58,406 nt of DNA, taken from assembly GCA_902776375.1 (NCBI GenBank), contig CACYPV010000020.1, positions 1-58,406 on the forward strand, written 5' to 3'. Of this stretch, positions 44,150 to 52,908 are shown one piece after another; the stretch's first letter is position 1, and each line of letters begins with the position of its first letter. The DNA is from an uncultured Ruminococcus sp. (GTDB lineage: Bacteria > Bacillota > Clostridia > Oscillospirales > Acutalibacteraceae). Made by a program: the position numbers and the translations under genes. Under the pieces are notes generated by a model. The model was not told where the DNA came from. It ran no database searches and saw only the letters and a program-made list of their open reading frames with translations.

Positions 44150-44406
44150 TCTTCAATAGCGCCGACCCTGCGCAGGGTGGCTATTACCATATCTACGTCG
44201 GAAGCGATCTGCTCGTCGGCGCCCTCGTATTTTGCGCACATCTTGGCGATTATCTCATCGCGAGTGGTGTCCTCTTTTAAATGATCGACGATCTCGGCGG
44301 CAGTGGAATTACTGCGGATTATTCCGCTGAAATCCGAGTCGCCGGCTGCTACCATGACCTGTGTGTCGTCTATAACTTGTGTAAGAAAATTATCCTTGAG
44401 TTTCAT
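44146..44406 (-). CDS. PqqD-like (RRE fold) protein
   Basis: This 86-residue PqqD-family protein contains the wing-helix segment SNSTAAEIVDHLKEDTTRDEI and a C-terminal helix. PqqD domains bind leader peptides of ribosomally made, modified peptides. ATG 44406 has GGAAAGG about 8 bases upstream. It is the first gene of the capsule operon, about 55 bases after the predicted transcription start. No radical-SAM enzyme or obvious precursor peptide lies beside it, so its partner is unclear. Confidence 0.88.
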   Translation of the reverse strand: MKLKDNFLTQVIDDTQVMVAAGDSDFSGIIRSNSTAAEIVDHLKEDTTRDEIIAKMCAKYEGADEQIASDVDMVIATLRRVGAIEE

Positions 44407-44466
44407 ATGTTTTCCTTTCCGCAAATGCCGCAAAGCATATTTGCACATAATAATTCATACTATACT

Positions 44467-44494
44467 ATTATAGCACGTTTTGCAATACAGTCAA
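44467..44494 (-). promoter_or_regulatory. Promoter of the capsule operon
   Basis: On the - strand, TTGACT (44494-44489) and TATAAT (44472-44467) are 16 bases apart. Downstream genes run without a clear terminator to 34505. Confidence 0.75.
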
Positions 44495-44747
44495 ATGTTT
44501 TTTTCAGATATGCGAAAATTTGTAAAAAAAATTGCCGCCCGGCACAAAGGAATTTTTGTGCCAAAGCGACAAGTTTTAAAAATCTGCATTTTGCGTGAGT
44601 GAAAAAAGGCGTGTATATGTACATGACAGCATGACAGTGCATGACAGTGCGGGGCAGTGTCAGTCCAGTCAACGCGTCAACATCATATAAACCGTAAAAC
44701 GTTTATACTGAACTAACTTGCAATTTGTAATTTGTCACTTGTAATTC
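44495..44747. other. Non-coding stretch with short word repeats
   Basis: No gene is supported. Repeated words include CATGACAG at 44622-44648, TTGTAATTTGT/CTTGTAATT at 44719-44747, and AACTCTC, which begins here and continues into the end of the HPr-kinase-like gene at 44755-44776. The other short frames look like chance. Confidence 0.5.
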
Positions 44748-45491
44748 TTAAAAACTCTCAACTCTCAACTCTCCAAAAGCTGTTTCCGCGGCATCTGTGC
44801 TGTCGGTGCACTGCATACGGAACAGCCCGACCTGCTTCATCAGTCTGCGCTCAAGCTCGATTATCTTGATCACTTCGGCAGGGGTTTCGCCGCGCAGCGC
44901 CGCCTTGTACAGGTGGGCGAACATTTCCGATTCTTCTATCGGCGTAAGCTTGTTAAAGCCCGCGCGTTCAAGCAGGATGATCGCCCTGAGCGGAGCTTTT
45001 TCGGCTTGCGTGGGTTTTCGCTTTATACCCCACGGCGTGGGATAAATGATCGGCTCGCCGTCCGTAATGCGGATAAGCGGCTTGTCGTCGTTGATGATGA
45101 ACGCGCGTTCGCCCAGGACTTCAAGCCAATGCCTTGTGTGTGTGGATTTTCCCGTGCCGCTGGGCGCGATAAACAGATAAGCGCTGCCGTCCGCGACTAC
45201 AGCGGAGCCGTGCACAAGCAGCACGTCGCGATCGATTAGCTTGGTAGCCATTTCAAGGTGGATGGCGTGGTATTCCGAAAAGCTGTGGGAGTTGTCTACT
45301 ATTTCAGCGTCTTTTCCGCTGAGCACAGCGCGGAACCGTTCACGGATCTTTTCTTTGTCGGCGCGCTTGGGAAACACGGTGATATTTGCCTCTTCGTCTG
45401 TATAATAGTCTTTGAAAATGGAATGTGTGAATGGATTATAACAGATTATTTTTATCGTCTCGTCCGCTATATCAATGTTGAATTCTATCAT
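44748..45491 (-). CDS. HPr-kinase-like P-loop ATPase
   Basis: The 247-residue protein has the HprK-like core, with Walker A APSGTGKST (109-117), the following RHWLE segment and the acidic FIINDDKP. It is shorter than true HPr kinase and lacks the N-terminal HprK domain. Related proteins sit in lasso-peptide clusters, where they can phosphorylate the peptide, and in Firmicutes capsule regions. It overlaps the upstream small gene by 20 bases. The substrate is unknown. Confidence 0.85.
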   Translation of the reverse strand: MIEFNIDIADETIKIICYNPFTHSIFKDYYTDEEANITVFPKRADKEKIRERFRAVLSGKDAEIVDNSHSFSEYHAIHLEMATKLIDRDVLLVHGSAVVADGSAYLFIAPSGTGKSTHTRHWLEVLGERAFIINDDKPLIRITDGEPIIYPTPWGIKRKPTQAEKAPLRAIILLERAGFNKLTPIEESEMFAHLYKAALRGETPAEVIKIIELERRLMKQVGLFRMQCTDSTDAAETAFGELRVESF

Positions 45492-45795
45492 TTTTCCTCT
45501 TATAAACCTTCGTCAGTTTTTTAAAGTCCGCCGTCGGCAGCTCGGCTTCGTCGCCGTTTATGTCGTTTGTGATTTTTGTCGTTTCCTTTGTTATATAGGC
45601 GGTAAAGGCGTTGCCGGAGAACTCCGCGCTCTCCTCTTCGCCGCTCAGAACGCTTTCAAACGCCTCAAGCAGCGCGGGCAAAAAGCTCCTTTCCGCCAGC
45701 AGCATTTCACCCGCGGGGTTATATCGTTCATCCTTGAATATCACCTCGGCAATTGGGCGCTTGCCGTGGGTCGTCGTTATTTTATATTCTATCAT
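45472..45795 (-). CDS. Small acidic protein of unknown function
   Basis: This 107-residue, mixed alpha/beta, acidic protein (MIEYKITTTHGKRPIAEVIF) has no recognised family. It starts 2 bases after the EndoU lipoprotein stop codon and overlaps the HPr-kinase-like gene, so all three are probably translated together. Its place directly after a putative ribonuclease gene would suit an immunity protein, but operon context with the kinase offers another explanation. Confidence 0.7.
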   Translation of the reverse strand: MIEYKITTTHGKRPIAEVIFKDERYNPAGEMLLAERSFLPALLEAFESVLSGEEESAEFSGNAFTAYITKETTKITNDINGDEAELPTADFKKLTKVYKRKNDRIQH

Positions 45796-45797
45796 GG

Positions 45798-46463
45798 TCA
45801 GTCTCCTTCGTATACGGGAAAGGCGGTGGTTATCCTCTTGTTGTTGTCAAGGTACATATCTATCTCCAGATCGCCGCTGTAGCCTATCCACAGCGAGCCG
45901 TGAGGGTTGCTTTTGTCGCTCATAGCGTCGTCATACGCCTCGTTTATAGCGTCAACAACCTGCTGCGGCGTCCAGTCCTCGGGGTAAAACGAGCTGAAAC
46001 CGTTTTTCTTGACTCCGTTAACCTTGACCTTGGCGGTGAATACTCCGTGTCCGTCCTTATCGCTCTCGGTGCCGGGGATTATCTCGCCCTTGCTGTCGGT
46101 CACCATTGAATAGTGATAACCCGTAGCCTTACCCTTGCTGTTGATCGTTCCGTCAAAAATATGTTCAAGAGTGTTTTTGGCAAAGCGCTCGGTGTTTTTC
46201 AGCTTTTTGATATCAGCCATCGTGTAGCCGTCAGTGGAAGCCGAGGATTCATCTTGAGAGCTCTCGGCTTTTGAGCTCGCTTTTGAAGAAGCTTTCGAGC
46301 TGCTTTTAGAGCTGCTGCTCGATTTTGCCGCAGAGCTCTGATCTGCGGAGGATGAGGTCTTGATCGAAATGCCGCTCGATGTGACGTTCACTTCGCAGCC
46401 GCAGATAATCACGGCAAGCATAAGGCAAAGACTCAGCAGCGCAGCAGTTATTTTACGTTTCAT
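45798..46463 (-). CDS. Lipoprotein with EndoU-like ribonuclease domain
   Basis: The 221-residue exported protein has a signal peptide with a lipid-attachable Cys (ICGC, Cys23) and a long Ser/Lys linker (35-75). The domain that follows resembles bacterial EndoU nucleases: EHIFDGTINSKGKATGYHYS, then a second His in DKDGHGVF, a Lys in VKKNGFSSFYP and DWTPQQVVDAINEAY. Candidate catalytic residues are His117, His139 and Lys152/153. EndoU domains are RNA-cutting toxins in polymorphic toxin proteins; here the domain stands alone on a lipoprotein. ATG 46463 has AAAGGAG upstream, inside the end of the MATE gene. Confidence 0.8.
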   Translation of the reverse strand: MKRKITAALLSLCLMLAVIICGCEVNVTSSGISIKTSSSADQSSAAKSSSSSKSSSKASSKASSKAESSQDESSASTDGYTMADIKKLKNTERFAKNTLEHIFDGTINSKGKATGYHYSMVTDSKGEIIPGTESDKDGHGVFTAKVKVNGVKKNGFSSFYPEDWTPQQVVDAINEAYDDAMSDKSNPHGSLWIGYSGDLEIDMYLDNNKRITTAFPVYEGD

Positions 46464-46465
46464 TA

Positions 46466-47800
46466 TTAATGCTCCTTTACAACAGATTTGGTTTTCCATT
46501 TTCCGCTTTTCCAGCGCAGCATCATCAGTATCGCTCTAACTATTTCGTCCGCGGCGAGCGCTGTCCACAGCCCGTACAGCCCCCAGCCGGCGACTACCGC
46601 CAACAGGAAAGAGCCGAGCACGCTTATCGCCCAGTTTGAAAAAATAGCGCAGGCGGTGGGGAAGTAGACGTCGCCCGCTCCGCGCAGACTGGCGATGAGC
46701 ACCAGGTTTGTAGACCGCCCGAATTCGAGCGCGACATTGATAAGCAGCACCGTGGCGCCCAGCTCGATGACCTCGGCGTTCGAGGTGAATAAACCCAACA
46801 GCGGATAGCGCAGCAGCGCCCCGATCAGGCTTATCGAAAGCGCTATCAAAAGCGCGAATCGGTGCGCCTTCACTCCGCTTTTGTAGGCTTCATCTGTTTT
46901 TCCCGCGCCAATCAGGTGCCCCGTCATTATCTGCGACGCCTGCCCGATAGCTATTGCGAACACGTAGAAAAACATGGTGATGTTCTGCACGTAAGTTTTG
47001 GTTATCAGTTGTTCGGCTGCCATGTAGTTGAGCACGATAGACGTGATGACAAGCTGCGACAGGTTGTACAGAAAGGTCTCGGTCGCCCCGGGGATGCCTA
47101 TTTTCAGCATGCTGCCAACGTCTTTGAGCGGGAAGGGTTTAAGATGTTTGAATATGGACGGCTTCTCGACCTTTTTGAACAGCACCGCCGCCAGCACGGC
47201 AGTGCCCAGCACACGGCTTATCGAGGTCGCTATCGCTACGCCCGAAACGCCCATGTCGAAGCCCAGCACGAACAGTATGTCCAGTCCGGTGTTCAAAACA
47301 TTCATGCCCACGGTGACGTACATTGATATCTTCGTCATGCCGTGGTTGCGGATTATGACCGCCATAGCGGTAAGCACCGCCTGCAAAAACATAAAGCCGC
47401 CGACGATTGAAAGGTATTCTCCGGCAAGGCTCAGTATCTCGCCCTTCGCGCCGACAAAGCTAAGTATCGGCTGATTGAACAGCAAGAAAACCGCGCTCAC
47501 GATAAGTCCGGCTGCAAAATTCAGTGTTATGGAAAGCGCCGCTATCTTTGATGCGGACGCTTCTTTTTTAGCGCCGAGGTATTGCGAGATCAGCACGGCG
47601 CTCGCCGTGGATATCGCCGAAAAGACTATTGTTGTTATAGACGTCGCCTGATTTGCCGTGTTCACCGCGCCGGCGGCAAGGTCGTTGTATTGGCTCAGCA
47701 CGAACACATCGACTATTCCCAGCGTCATAAACAGCGCGGTTTCGATAAATATAGGCCATGCCAGCGAAAACAGGGTCAGTTTTTTGTTATTAGTTTCCAT
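46466..47800 (-). CDS. MATE family efflux transporter
   Basis: This 444-residue protein has 12 hydrophobic helices and the MATE pattern (LAWPIFIETALFMTLGIVDVFVLSQY; second half SQIMTGHLIGAGKTDEAYKSG). It exchanges cations for drugs or metabolites. The TAA stop lies 2 bases before the EndoU lipoprotein start, so the two are coupled. Substrate cannot be told from sequence. Confidence 0.93.
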   Translation of the reverse strand: METNNKKLTLFSLAWPIFIETALFMTLGIVDVFVLSQYNDLAAGAVNTANQATSITTIVFSAISTASAVLISQYLGAKKEASASKIAALSITLNFAAGLIVSAVFLLFNQPILSFVGAKGEILSLAGEYLSIVGGFMFLQAVLTAMAVIIRNHGMTKISMYVTVGMNVLNTGLDILFVLGFDMGVSGVAIATSISRVLGTAVLAAVLFKKVEKPSIFKHLKPFPLKDVGSMLKIGIPGATETFLYNLSQLVITSIVLNYMAAEQLITKTYVQNITMFFYVFAIAIGQASQIMTGHLIGAGKTDEAYKSGVKAHRFALLIALSISLIGALLRYPLLGLFTSNAEVIELGATVLLINVALEFGRSTNLVLIASLRGAGDVYFPTACAIFSNWAISVLGSFLLAVVAGWGLYGLWTALAADEIVRAILMMLRWKSGKWKTKSVVKEH

Positions 47801-47838
47801 GTAAAGTTATAAGTAATAAGTTATATGTATGACAGTCT

Positions 47839-49578
47839 TCAACTCTCATCTCTCAACTCTATCAAAACTCCGTCCTTCTTCAGCTTTCCTTTGTCATAGC
47901 AATTCGAGAACATTACCTTGCCCTCGGAATTTAATTCCACAGAAGAATTTTGAGCGTTGATATATACAGTCACATTTCCTTTTTTATAGCAAACAAGTCT
48001 GGGGTAACGCTCGTCAAAAACGAACTCCGTTTTGTCGCGCTTTACGTCGTCCAGCGCGCTTCTCAGGTGAACAAGCTCGCTGACCTTTGACTTGATGCCG
48101 TCGTATTTGCCCGCCTCTATCTCGTCCCACGGCATGGTGCTGCGGGTGTAGGGCGTGTGCTTGCCGCGCATGGCTATCTCGGTGCCGTAGTATATGCAGG
48201 GCGAGCCCGCGGTCGTCAGCAGGATAGCCAGCTTTTGCAGCAACACGTTATCGTTTTTGCACGATTCCCTGACGCGCGCGGTGTCGTGAGTATCCAAAAA
48301 GCTGAACACTACCTCGTTTATTTGCCTCGGGTAAAGCGAGCGGCAGAAGCTCAGGCGTTGCGAAAATTCCTTTGCCGTCATCTTTTTGTCGCGCCAAAAA
48401 TCGCCCACGCTGCCCGTGAACGGGTAGTTCATCACGGAGTCGTACTCGTAGCCGTTGAGCCACGTGATGGAGTCGAACCAGATCTCGCCCAGCAGAAAAA
48501 CGTCGGGATTTACCGCTTTCAGCTCGCGGTTGACAACGCGCAGGAAGCTGTGCGAGATCTCGTCGCCCACGTCAAAGCGTATGCCGTCTATGCCGAAATC
48601 GCGCACCCAATGTATACATAAATCGGTGAAGTAGCGCTGTACCTCGGGGTTGTTGGTGTTTAGCTTCGGCATTCCCGCCCAGAACGAGAAGGTGTAGAAC
48701 CGCCCGTCAAGCGTGGAAAAATCATCTCTCGCAAAGTCGTCGCTGTTTATGAAAAACCAGTCGTAATATTTGGAGCTTTTGCCGTTTTCCCAAACGTCCC
48801 TCCACGCGAAAAACATGTGTCCGCAGTGGTTGAACACCGCGTCCAGCATGACGCGTATGCCCATGCCGTGCGCTGTGTTTATCATCTCGCGCAGGTCGTC
48901 CTCGGTGCCGAAGTCGGGGTCGACCTTGTAGTAGTCAAAGGTGTTGTACTTGTGGTCGGAATTCGAAAAGAAAATTGGGGTGAGGTAAATGCCGCTGATA
49001 CCCAGCGACTTTATGTAGGGCAGGCGCTCGGTGATGCCGCGCAGGCTGCCGCCGTACAGGTCGCGCCAGTTCGGGTTTGAAAAATCGCCCCACTCGCGGA
49101 ACCTGCCGTCGTTTTTAAACTCTTTTGAGCGCGCGTATCGCTCGGGAAAAATCTGGTACCAGACCGTGTCGCGCACCCACGCGGGCGGCTTTATAACGTC
49201 GGCGGGATTTATCCAAGGGAACTTGAAATATTCGATGGATATGCGCTTTTTCTCTGCCTCGGGACAGATCTTGTTTTCAAAAACGCACCGGCGTTCGCCC
49301 TCGGCTTCGACCATGAACCAATATTGAAGGCGCTTGTATTTGGGTGTGAGCTCGACCGTCCAGACAACGGTGTGTTCAAGCTCGTAAAGGCGCGTCATTT
49401 CCTTGGGAACGCCCTTCCATTCGCGCAGACGGCGAACCTCGTCAATAAACGGGTCTTCGCTGTAAACAGTTACCTTCTCAACGTCGTAGCCGGTCGTGAG
49501 GTTCAGCACAACGGTGTTTTCGTCAAGGGCGTAACAGTCGCTCCCTGTTGAGCGGTGGCGTATCGCGGGAATGTTCAT
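47839..49578 (-). CDS. Cytoplasmic GH13 alpha-amylase family enzyme (neopullulanase/maltogenic type)
   Basis: The 579-residue enzyme has an N-terminal CBM34-like beta domain (about 1-125) and a GH13 barrel. The four conserved regions are MLDAVFNH, GIDGIRFD with nucleophile Asp336, LLGEIW with acid/base Glu365, and FLDTHD with Asp432. The C-terminal beta domain begins near 500. No signal peptide is present, so it likely degrades imported maltodextrins or cyclodextrins inside the cell. GAAGGTG precedes ATG 49578. Confidence 0.93.
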   Translation of the reverse strand: MNIPAIRHRSTGSDCYALDENTVVLNLTTGYDVEKVTVYSEDPFIDEVRRLREWKGVPKEMTRLYELEHTVVWTVELTPKYKRLQYWFMVEAEGERRCVFENKICPEAEKKRISIEYFKFPWINPADVIKPPAWVRDTVWYQIFPERYARSKEFKNDGRFREWGDFSNPNWRDLYGGSLRGITERLPYIKSLGISGIYLTPIFFSNSDHKYNTFDYYKVDPDFGTEDDLREMINTAHGMGIRVMLDAVFNHCGHMFFAWRDVWENGKSSKYYDWFFINSDDFARDDFSTLDGRFYTFSFWAGMPKLNTNNPEVQRYFTDLCIHWVRDFGIDGIRFDVGDEISHSFLRVVNRELKAVNPDVFLLGEIWFDSITWLNGYEYDSVMNYPFTGSVGDFWRDKKMTAKEFSQRLSFCRSLYPRQINEVVFSFLDTHDTARVRESCKNDNVLLQKLAILLTTAGSPCIYYGTEIAMRGKHTPYTRSTMPWDEIEAGKYDGIKSKVSELVHLRSALDDVKRDKTEFVFDERYPRLVCYKKGNVTVYINAQNSSVELNSEGKVMFSNCYDKGKLKKDGVLIELRDES

Positions 49579-49732
49579 AAAAGCACCTTCTTTTTAACGT
49601 ATGTAATGATACACCGTTATTTTACCACAAATAATCGCAATAATCAATTCATTATCGGCGGAATTTGTTCATATATTTAATACGAAGATATAGGAGGCGT
49701 AAAGCATGTATTTTTGTACGGCGTCCGACATA

Positions 49733-49771
49733 CGGCTTCTAGCATCTAGCATCTAGCTTCTAGCATCTAAA
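49733..49771 (+). repeat. Short tandem repeat of CTAGCAT words
   Basis: The intergenic stretch repeats CTAGCAT/TCTAGC words four times with small variants, directly before the ribosome binding site of the next gene. Confidence 0.7.
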
Positions 49772-49785
49772 CTGAGGTGAAGTTC

Positions 49786-50613
49786 ATGATTACGGCATTG
49801 AGTGTTAATATTCCCAAAAAGAAAAAAGGACTTTCCGGATGGGCGGACAAACTGCGCCGCGACAGAATAGAGGTAGAGGATAAAAACGCGCGCGGGGTCA
49901 CGCTGCGCCACATTACTTACACCAGCTACAGCGGCGAGCTGCGGCTCGAAAAAATCAACTTCGCCGTGGGTGTGCAGCGCGGCAGACTGCTTTGCAGCGA
50001 CAGGCTGATTTTCCCGCGCCAGAGCGGCTACAGGCGTTTTACATCCTCGGCGTTTTCGTCGCGCCTTTGCACGAATTTCGCGCTGAGCGTGCTGAATAAC
50101 TGCAAAAACGCCGCAATGCTCCGCGTCGCGATATACGACCCCGCCGCCTATTGCGCCGACTTTTTGCTCTCCGTGCTTGCGCACTGCTCCGACGTCGCTG
50201 TTGTCACGAGCTGCTTTGAGCCGTATCTGTGCGTTGCGGAGCGCGCTCTCAGCGAAACGGGCGCCGCAGCTATGGTGACGAAAAACAGGGGAGAGCTGAA
50301 AAGCCGCGACCTGATAATCGCGCCTCAGCCCATTGCCGAGGAGCTTGATATATCCGCTGACTCTCTGCTGCTCACCGTTGGGCACTCCCCGAAAAACACC
50401 GCCTGCAAAGCTTATCACGGCTACCGCTTCAAAATGCCGAACGGCTTCGGAGCGCTAAAGCCCGCAGAGCTCAGCGAGGAATACTTTTGCTCGGCGCTCT
50501 ACACCATCGGTTCGCAGTACGCGCTCGGCTCGGTCGTGCCGCAGTCCGCTTACGGCAGCGCAGGGGAGGATACCGCAAAAAGTCTTGCAAATCTCCTTGA
50601 CAACAGGGGGTAA
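49786..50613 (+). CDS. Conserved hypothetical protein upstream of greA
   Basis: The 275-residue protein has alternating beta/alpha segments in its middle (AAMLRVAIYDPAAYCADFLLSVL, DVAVVTSCFEPYLCVAERAL, RDLIIAPQPI), suggesting a Rossmann-like fold. I do not recognise its family. ATG 49786 has GAGGTG about 9 bases upstream; GTG 49777 is a weaker alternative. It ends 51 bases before greA and probably belongs to the greA-lysS transcript. Confidence 0.75.
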   Translation: MITALSVNIPKKKKGLSGWADKLRRDRIEVEDKNARGVTLRHITYTSYSGELRLEKINFAVGVQRGRLLCSDRLIFPRQSGYRRFTSSAFSSRLCTNFALSVLNNCKNAAMLRVAIYDPAAYCADFLLSVLAHCSDVAVVTSCFEPYLCVAERALSETGAAAMVTKNRGELKSRDLIIAPQPIAEELDISADSLLLTVGHSPKNTACKAYHGYRFKMPNGFGALKPAELSEEYFCSALYTIGSQYALGSVVPQSAYGSAGEDTAKSLANLLDNRG

Positions 50614-50664
50614 AAAGAATATAATAAACTGGTTATAATTATTAATACGAAAGGATTGATAAAC

Positions 50665-51147
50665 ATGGCGGCAAAGCCCACAATGCTTACTGAGGAAGGC
50701 CTCAGAAAATTAGAGGAAGAGCTTGAGTATTTACATAACGTAAAGCGTAAAGAGATAGCGGAGAAGATCAAGGTTGCGCGTTCTTACGGCGACCTTTCCG
50801 AGAACAGCGAATACGACGACGCCAAAAACGAGCAGGCGATAATGGAGGCAAGGATCACGACTATCGAATCCATCCTCAAGACCGCCGTCATCATCGACGA
50901 GTCCAACACCTCAAACGACCGTGTTCACCTCACCTCGCTTGTAAAGGTCGAGATGCTGAGAACAGGCAGACAGGCTGAGTACCGCATCGTCGGCTCCGGT
51001 TCTAACGAGGCTGACCCCAAGCAGGGCAAGATCTCCGACGAGTCGCCTATCGGCAAGGCTCTTATGGACAAGAGCGTCGGCGACGTTGTTGAGGTAGAGA
51101 CTCCCGGCGGCATGGTCGAGCTCAAAATTTTGGAAATCAGCAAGTAA
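50665..51147 (+). CDS. greA: Transcription elongation factor GreA
   Basis: GreA rescues backtracked RNA polymerase by stimulating cleavage of the transcript. The 160-residue product has the N-terminal coiled coil with the acidic tip ([15 protein letters not shown]) and the C-terminal FKBP-like domain ([22 protein letters not shown]). ATG 50665 has AAAGGA about 9 bases upstream; TTG 50656 is less likely. lysS follows after 22 bases, a common pairing in Firmicutes. Confidence 0.97.
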   Translation: MAAKPTMLTEEGLRKLEEELEYLHNVKRKEIAEKIKVARSYGDLSENSEYDDAKNEQAIMEARITTIESILKTAVIIDESNTSNDRVHLTSLVKVEMLRTGRQAEYRIVGSGSNEADPKQGKISDESPIGKALMDKSVGDVVEVETPGGMVELKILEISK

Positions 51148-51169
51148 AAGATAGGGAAGGACGTTTAAT

Positions 51170-52771
51170 ATGAGTCAAAAGCCACAGCAGGCAAACACCA
51201 GCGACGTCATTCAGGTGCGTTATGACAAGCTCGACGCCCTGCGCGAAGCGGGCAGAGACCCCTTTGTTATTACCACCAGCGACCGCGATACATATACCCA
51301 GGACATAAAAAACAGCTTTGAAACATACGAAAACAAGGACGTCTGCGTCGCGGGCAGAATAATGTCAAAACGCGGCAAGGGCAAGGTGTCGTTCCTCGAC
51401 CTGCACGATAAAACCGGCAAGATACAGATCTTCGCCAAGTTCGACGATTTGGGCGAGGAGGAGTACGGCTTCCTGAAAAAGTGGGATATCGGCGATATCG
51501 TCGAGGTCAAGGGCTTTGTGTTCAAGACCCAGATGGGCGAGATCTCAATCCACGCCAAGGCGGTGCGCCTGCTTTCAAAGTCGCTCAAGCCCCTGCCCGA
51601 AAAGTACCACGGACTTACCAACACCGACCTCAGATACCGTCAGCGCTACGTTGACCTCATCATGAACCCCGAGGTAAAGGACACCTTTGTAAAGCGCTCG
51701 ATGATCATTTCAAGCATCCGCCGCTTCCTCGACGCTCAGGGCTTTATCGAGGTCGAGACCCCCATGCTCGTTTCAAACGCGGGCGGCGCGGCTGCAAGAC
51801 CCTTCATGACCCACTTCAACGCGCTTGACGAGGACTTAAAGCTTCGCATTTCGCTTGAATTATATCTTAAAAGACTTATCGTAGGCGGCCTCGAGCGCGT
51901 TTATGAGATAGGCAGAGTGTTCCGCAACGAAGGCGTAGACACCCGCCACAACCCCGAATTCACCCTCATGGAGCTGTATCAGGCTTACACCGACTACAAC
52001 GGCATGATGGATTTGACCGAGCGCATGTACCGCCATGTCTGCGAGGAGGTGCTCGGCACCACTAAGGTGGTTTACAACGGCATTGAGATCGACTTCGGCA
52101 AGCCCTTCGAGCGCGTCACCATGCTCGACGCCGTAAAGCAGTACGCCGGCGTTGACTTCAACGAGATCAAGACCGACGAGGAAGCAAAGGCTGTTGCCAA
52201 GGAGCACCACGTCGAGTTTGAGGACAGACACAAGAAGGGCGACATCCTCAGCCTGTTCTTCGAGGAATTCGCCGAGGAGCACATGATCCAGCCCACCTTC
52301 GTTATGGATCATCCCATCGAGATCTCTCCGCTCACGAAGAAAAAGCCCGAAGACCCCAACTATGTTGAGCGTTTTGAGCTGTTTATCAACGGCTGGGAAA
52401 TGGCGAACGCTTACTCCGAGCTCAACGACCCCATCGACCAGCGCGAACGCTTTAAGGCTCAGGAGGAGGCTCTTGCGCAGGGCGACGAAGAGGCTAACAC
52501 CACCGACGAGGACTTCCTCAACGCCCTCGAGATCGGTATGCCCCCCACAGGCGGCATAGGCTACGGCATCGACAGAATGGTAATGCTGCTCACCGATTCC
52601 GCCGCTATCAGGGACGTCCTGCTCTTCCCCACAATGAAATCCCTCGACCAGCCGAAGAAGGAAGAAAAAGCAAAAGAGAAGCCCGCAGATTTCGAGTGTG
52701 CCTGCAATACCTGCCCCTCTCAGGAAGCCTGCAAGGCTGCGCAGGAAGCAGAAAAAGCGACACAAAAGTGA
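51170..52771 (+). CDS. lysS: Lysyl-tRNA synthetase (class II) with Cys-rich tail
   Basis: This is a 533-residue enzyme charging tRNA-Lys. The N-terminal OB-fold anticodon-binding domain (about 55-150) precedes the class II core with motif 2 (GRVFRNEGVDTRHNPEFTLME) and motif 3 (GGIGYGIDRMVMLL). Beyond the normal end (about residue 495) there is a charged linker and a tail with four Cys residues, CACNTC and CPSQEAC type. That tail is not part of the standard enzyme and could bind metal. AAGG precedes ATG 51170. Confidence 0.97.
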   Translation: MSQKPQQANTSDVIQVRYDKLDALREAGRDPFVITTSDRDTYTQDIKNSFETYENKDVCVAGRIMSKRGKGKVSFLDLHDKTGKIQIFAKFDDLGEEEYGFLKKWDIGDIVEVKGFVFKTQMGEISIHAKAVRLLSKSLKPLPEKYHGLTNTDLRYRQRYVDLIMNPEVKDTFVKRSMIISSIRRFLDAQGFIEVETPMLVSNAGGAAARPFMTHFNALDEDLKLRISLELYLKRLIVGGLERVYEIGRVFRNEGVDTRHNPEFTLMELYQAYTDYNGMMDLTERMYRHVCEEVLGTTKVVYNGIEIDFGKPFERVTMLDAVKQYAGVDFNEIKTDEEAKAVAKEHHVEFEDRHKKGDILSLFFEEFAEEHMIQPTFVMDHPIEISPLTKKKPEDPNYVERFELFINGWEMANAYSELNDPIDQRERFKAQEEALAQGDEEANTTDEDFLNALEIGMPPTGGIGYGIDRMVMLLTDSAAIRDVLLFPTMKSLDQPKKEEKAKEKPADFECACNTCPSQEACKAAQEAEKATQK

Positions 52772-52796
52772 AATAATCGCATATTTTAATGAATTT

Positions 52797-52832
52797 GACC
52801 TTGATGGATTCGTTTTCATCAAGGTCTTTTTT
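52797..52832 (+). terminator. Terminator after lysS
   Basis: GACCTTGATG (52797-52806) pairs perfectly with CATCAAGGTC (52817-52826), followed by TTTTTT. Confidence 0.9.
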
Positions 52833-52842
52833 GTTTGACGGA

Positions 52843-52871
52843 TAGACAAAATCAAGCTGAAATGATATAAT
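52843..52871 (+). promoter_or_regulatory. Promoter inside R1, copy 1
   Basis: TAGACA (52843-52848) and TATAAT (52866-52871) are 17 bases apart. The same boxes and spacing occur in copy 2 at 56292-56320. Confidence 0.65.
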
Positions 52872-52908
52872 GATGAAAAGATAAATCGGAAATAAGGAGA
52901 GGATTTAA

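Larger units (their letters stand above)
52775..52905 (+). repeat. Scaffold repeat R1, copy 1
   Basis: This stretch of about 130 bases recurs at 56223-56353 with only scattered differences. It contains a terminator and a promoter and begins 3 bases after the lysS stop codon. Confidence 0.85.

Noticed and set aside
44460-44672. 70-residue - strand frame as a peptide precursor for the PqqD protein
   Set aside because: It spans the capsule promoter, lacks a ribosome binding site and has no leader-core character.
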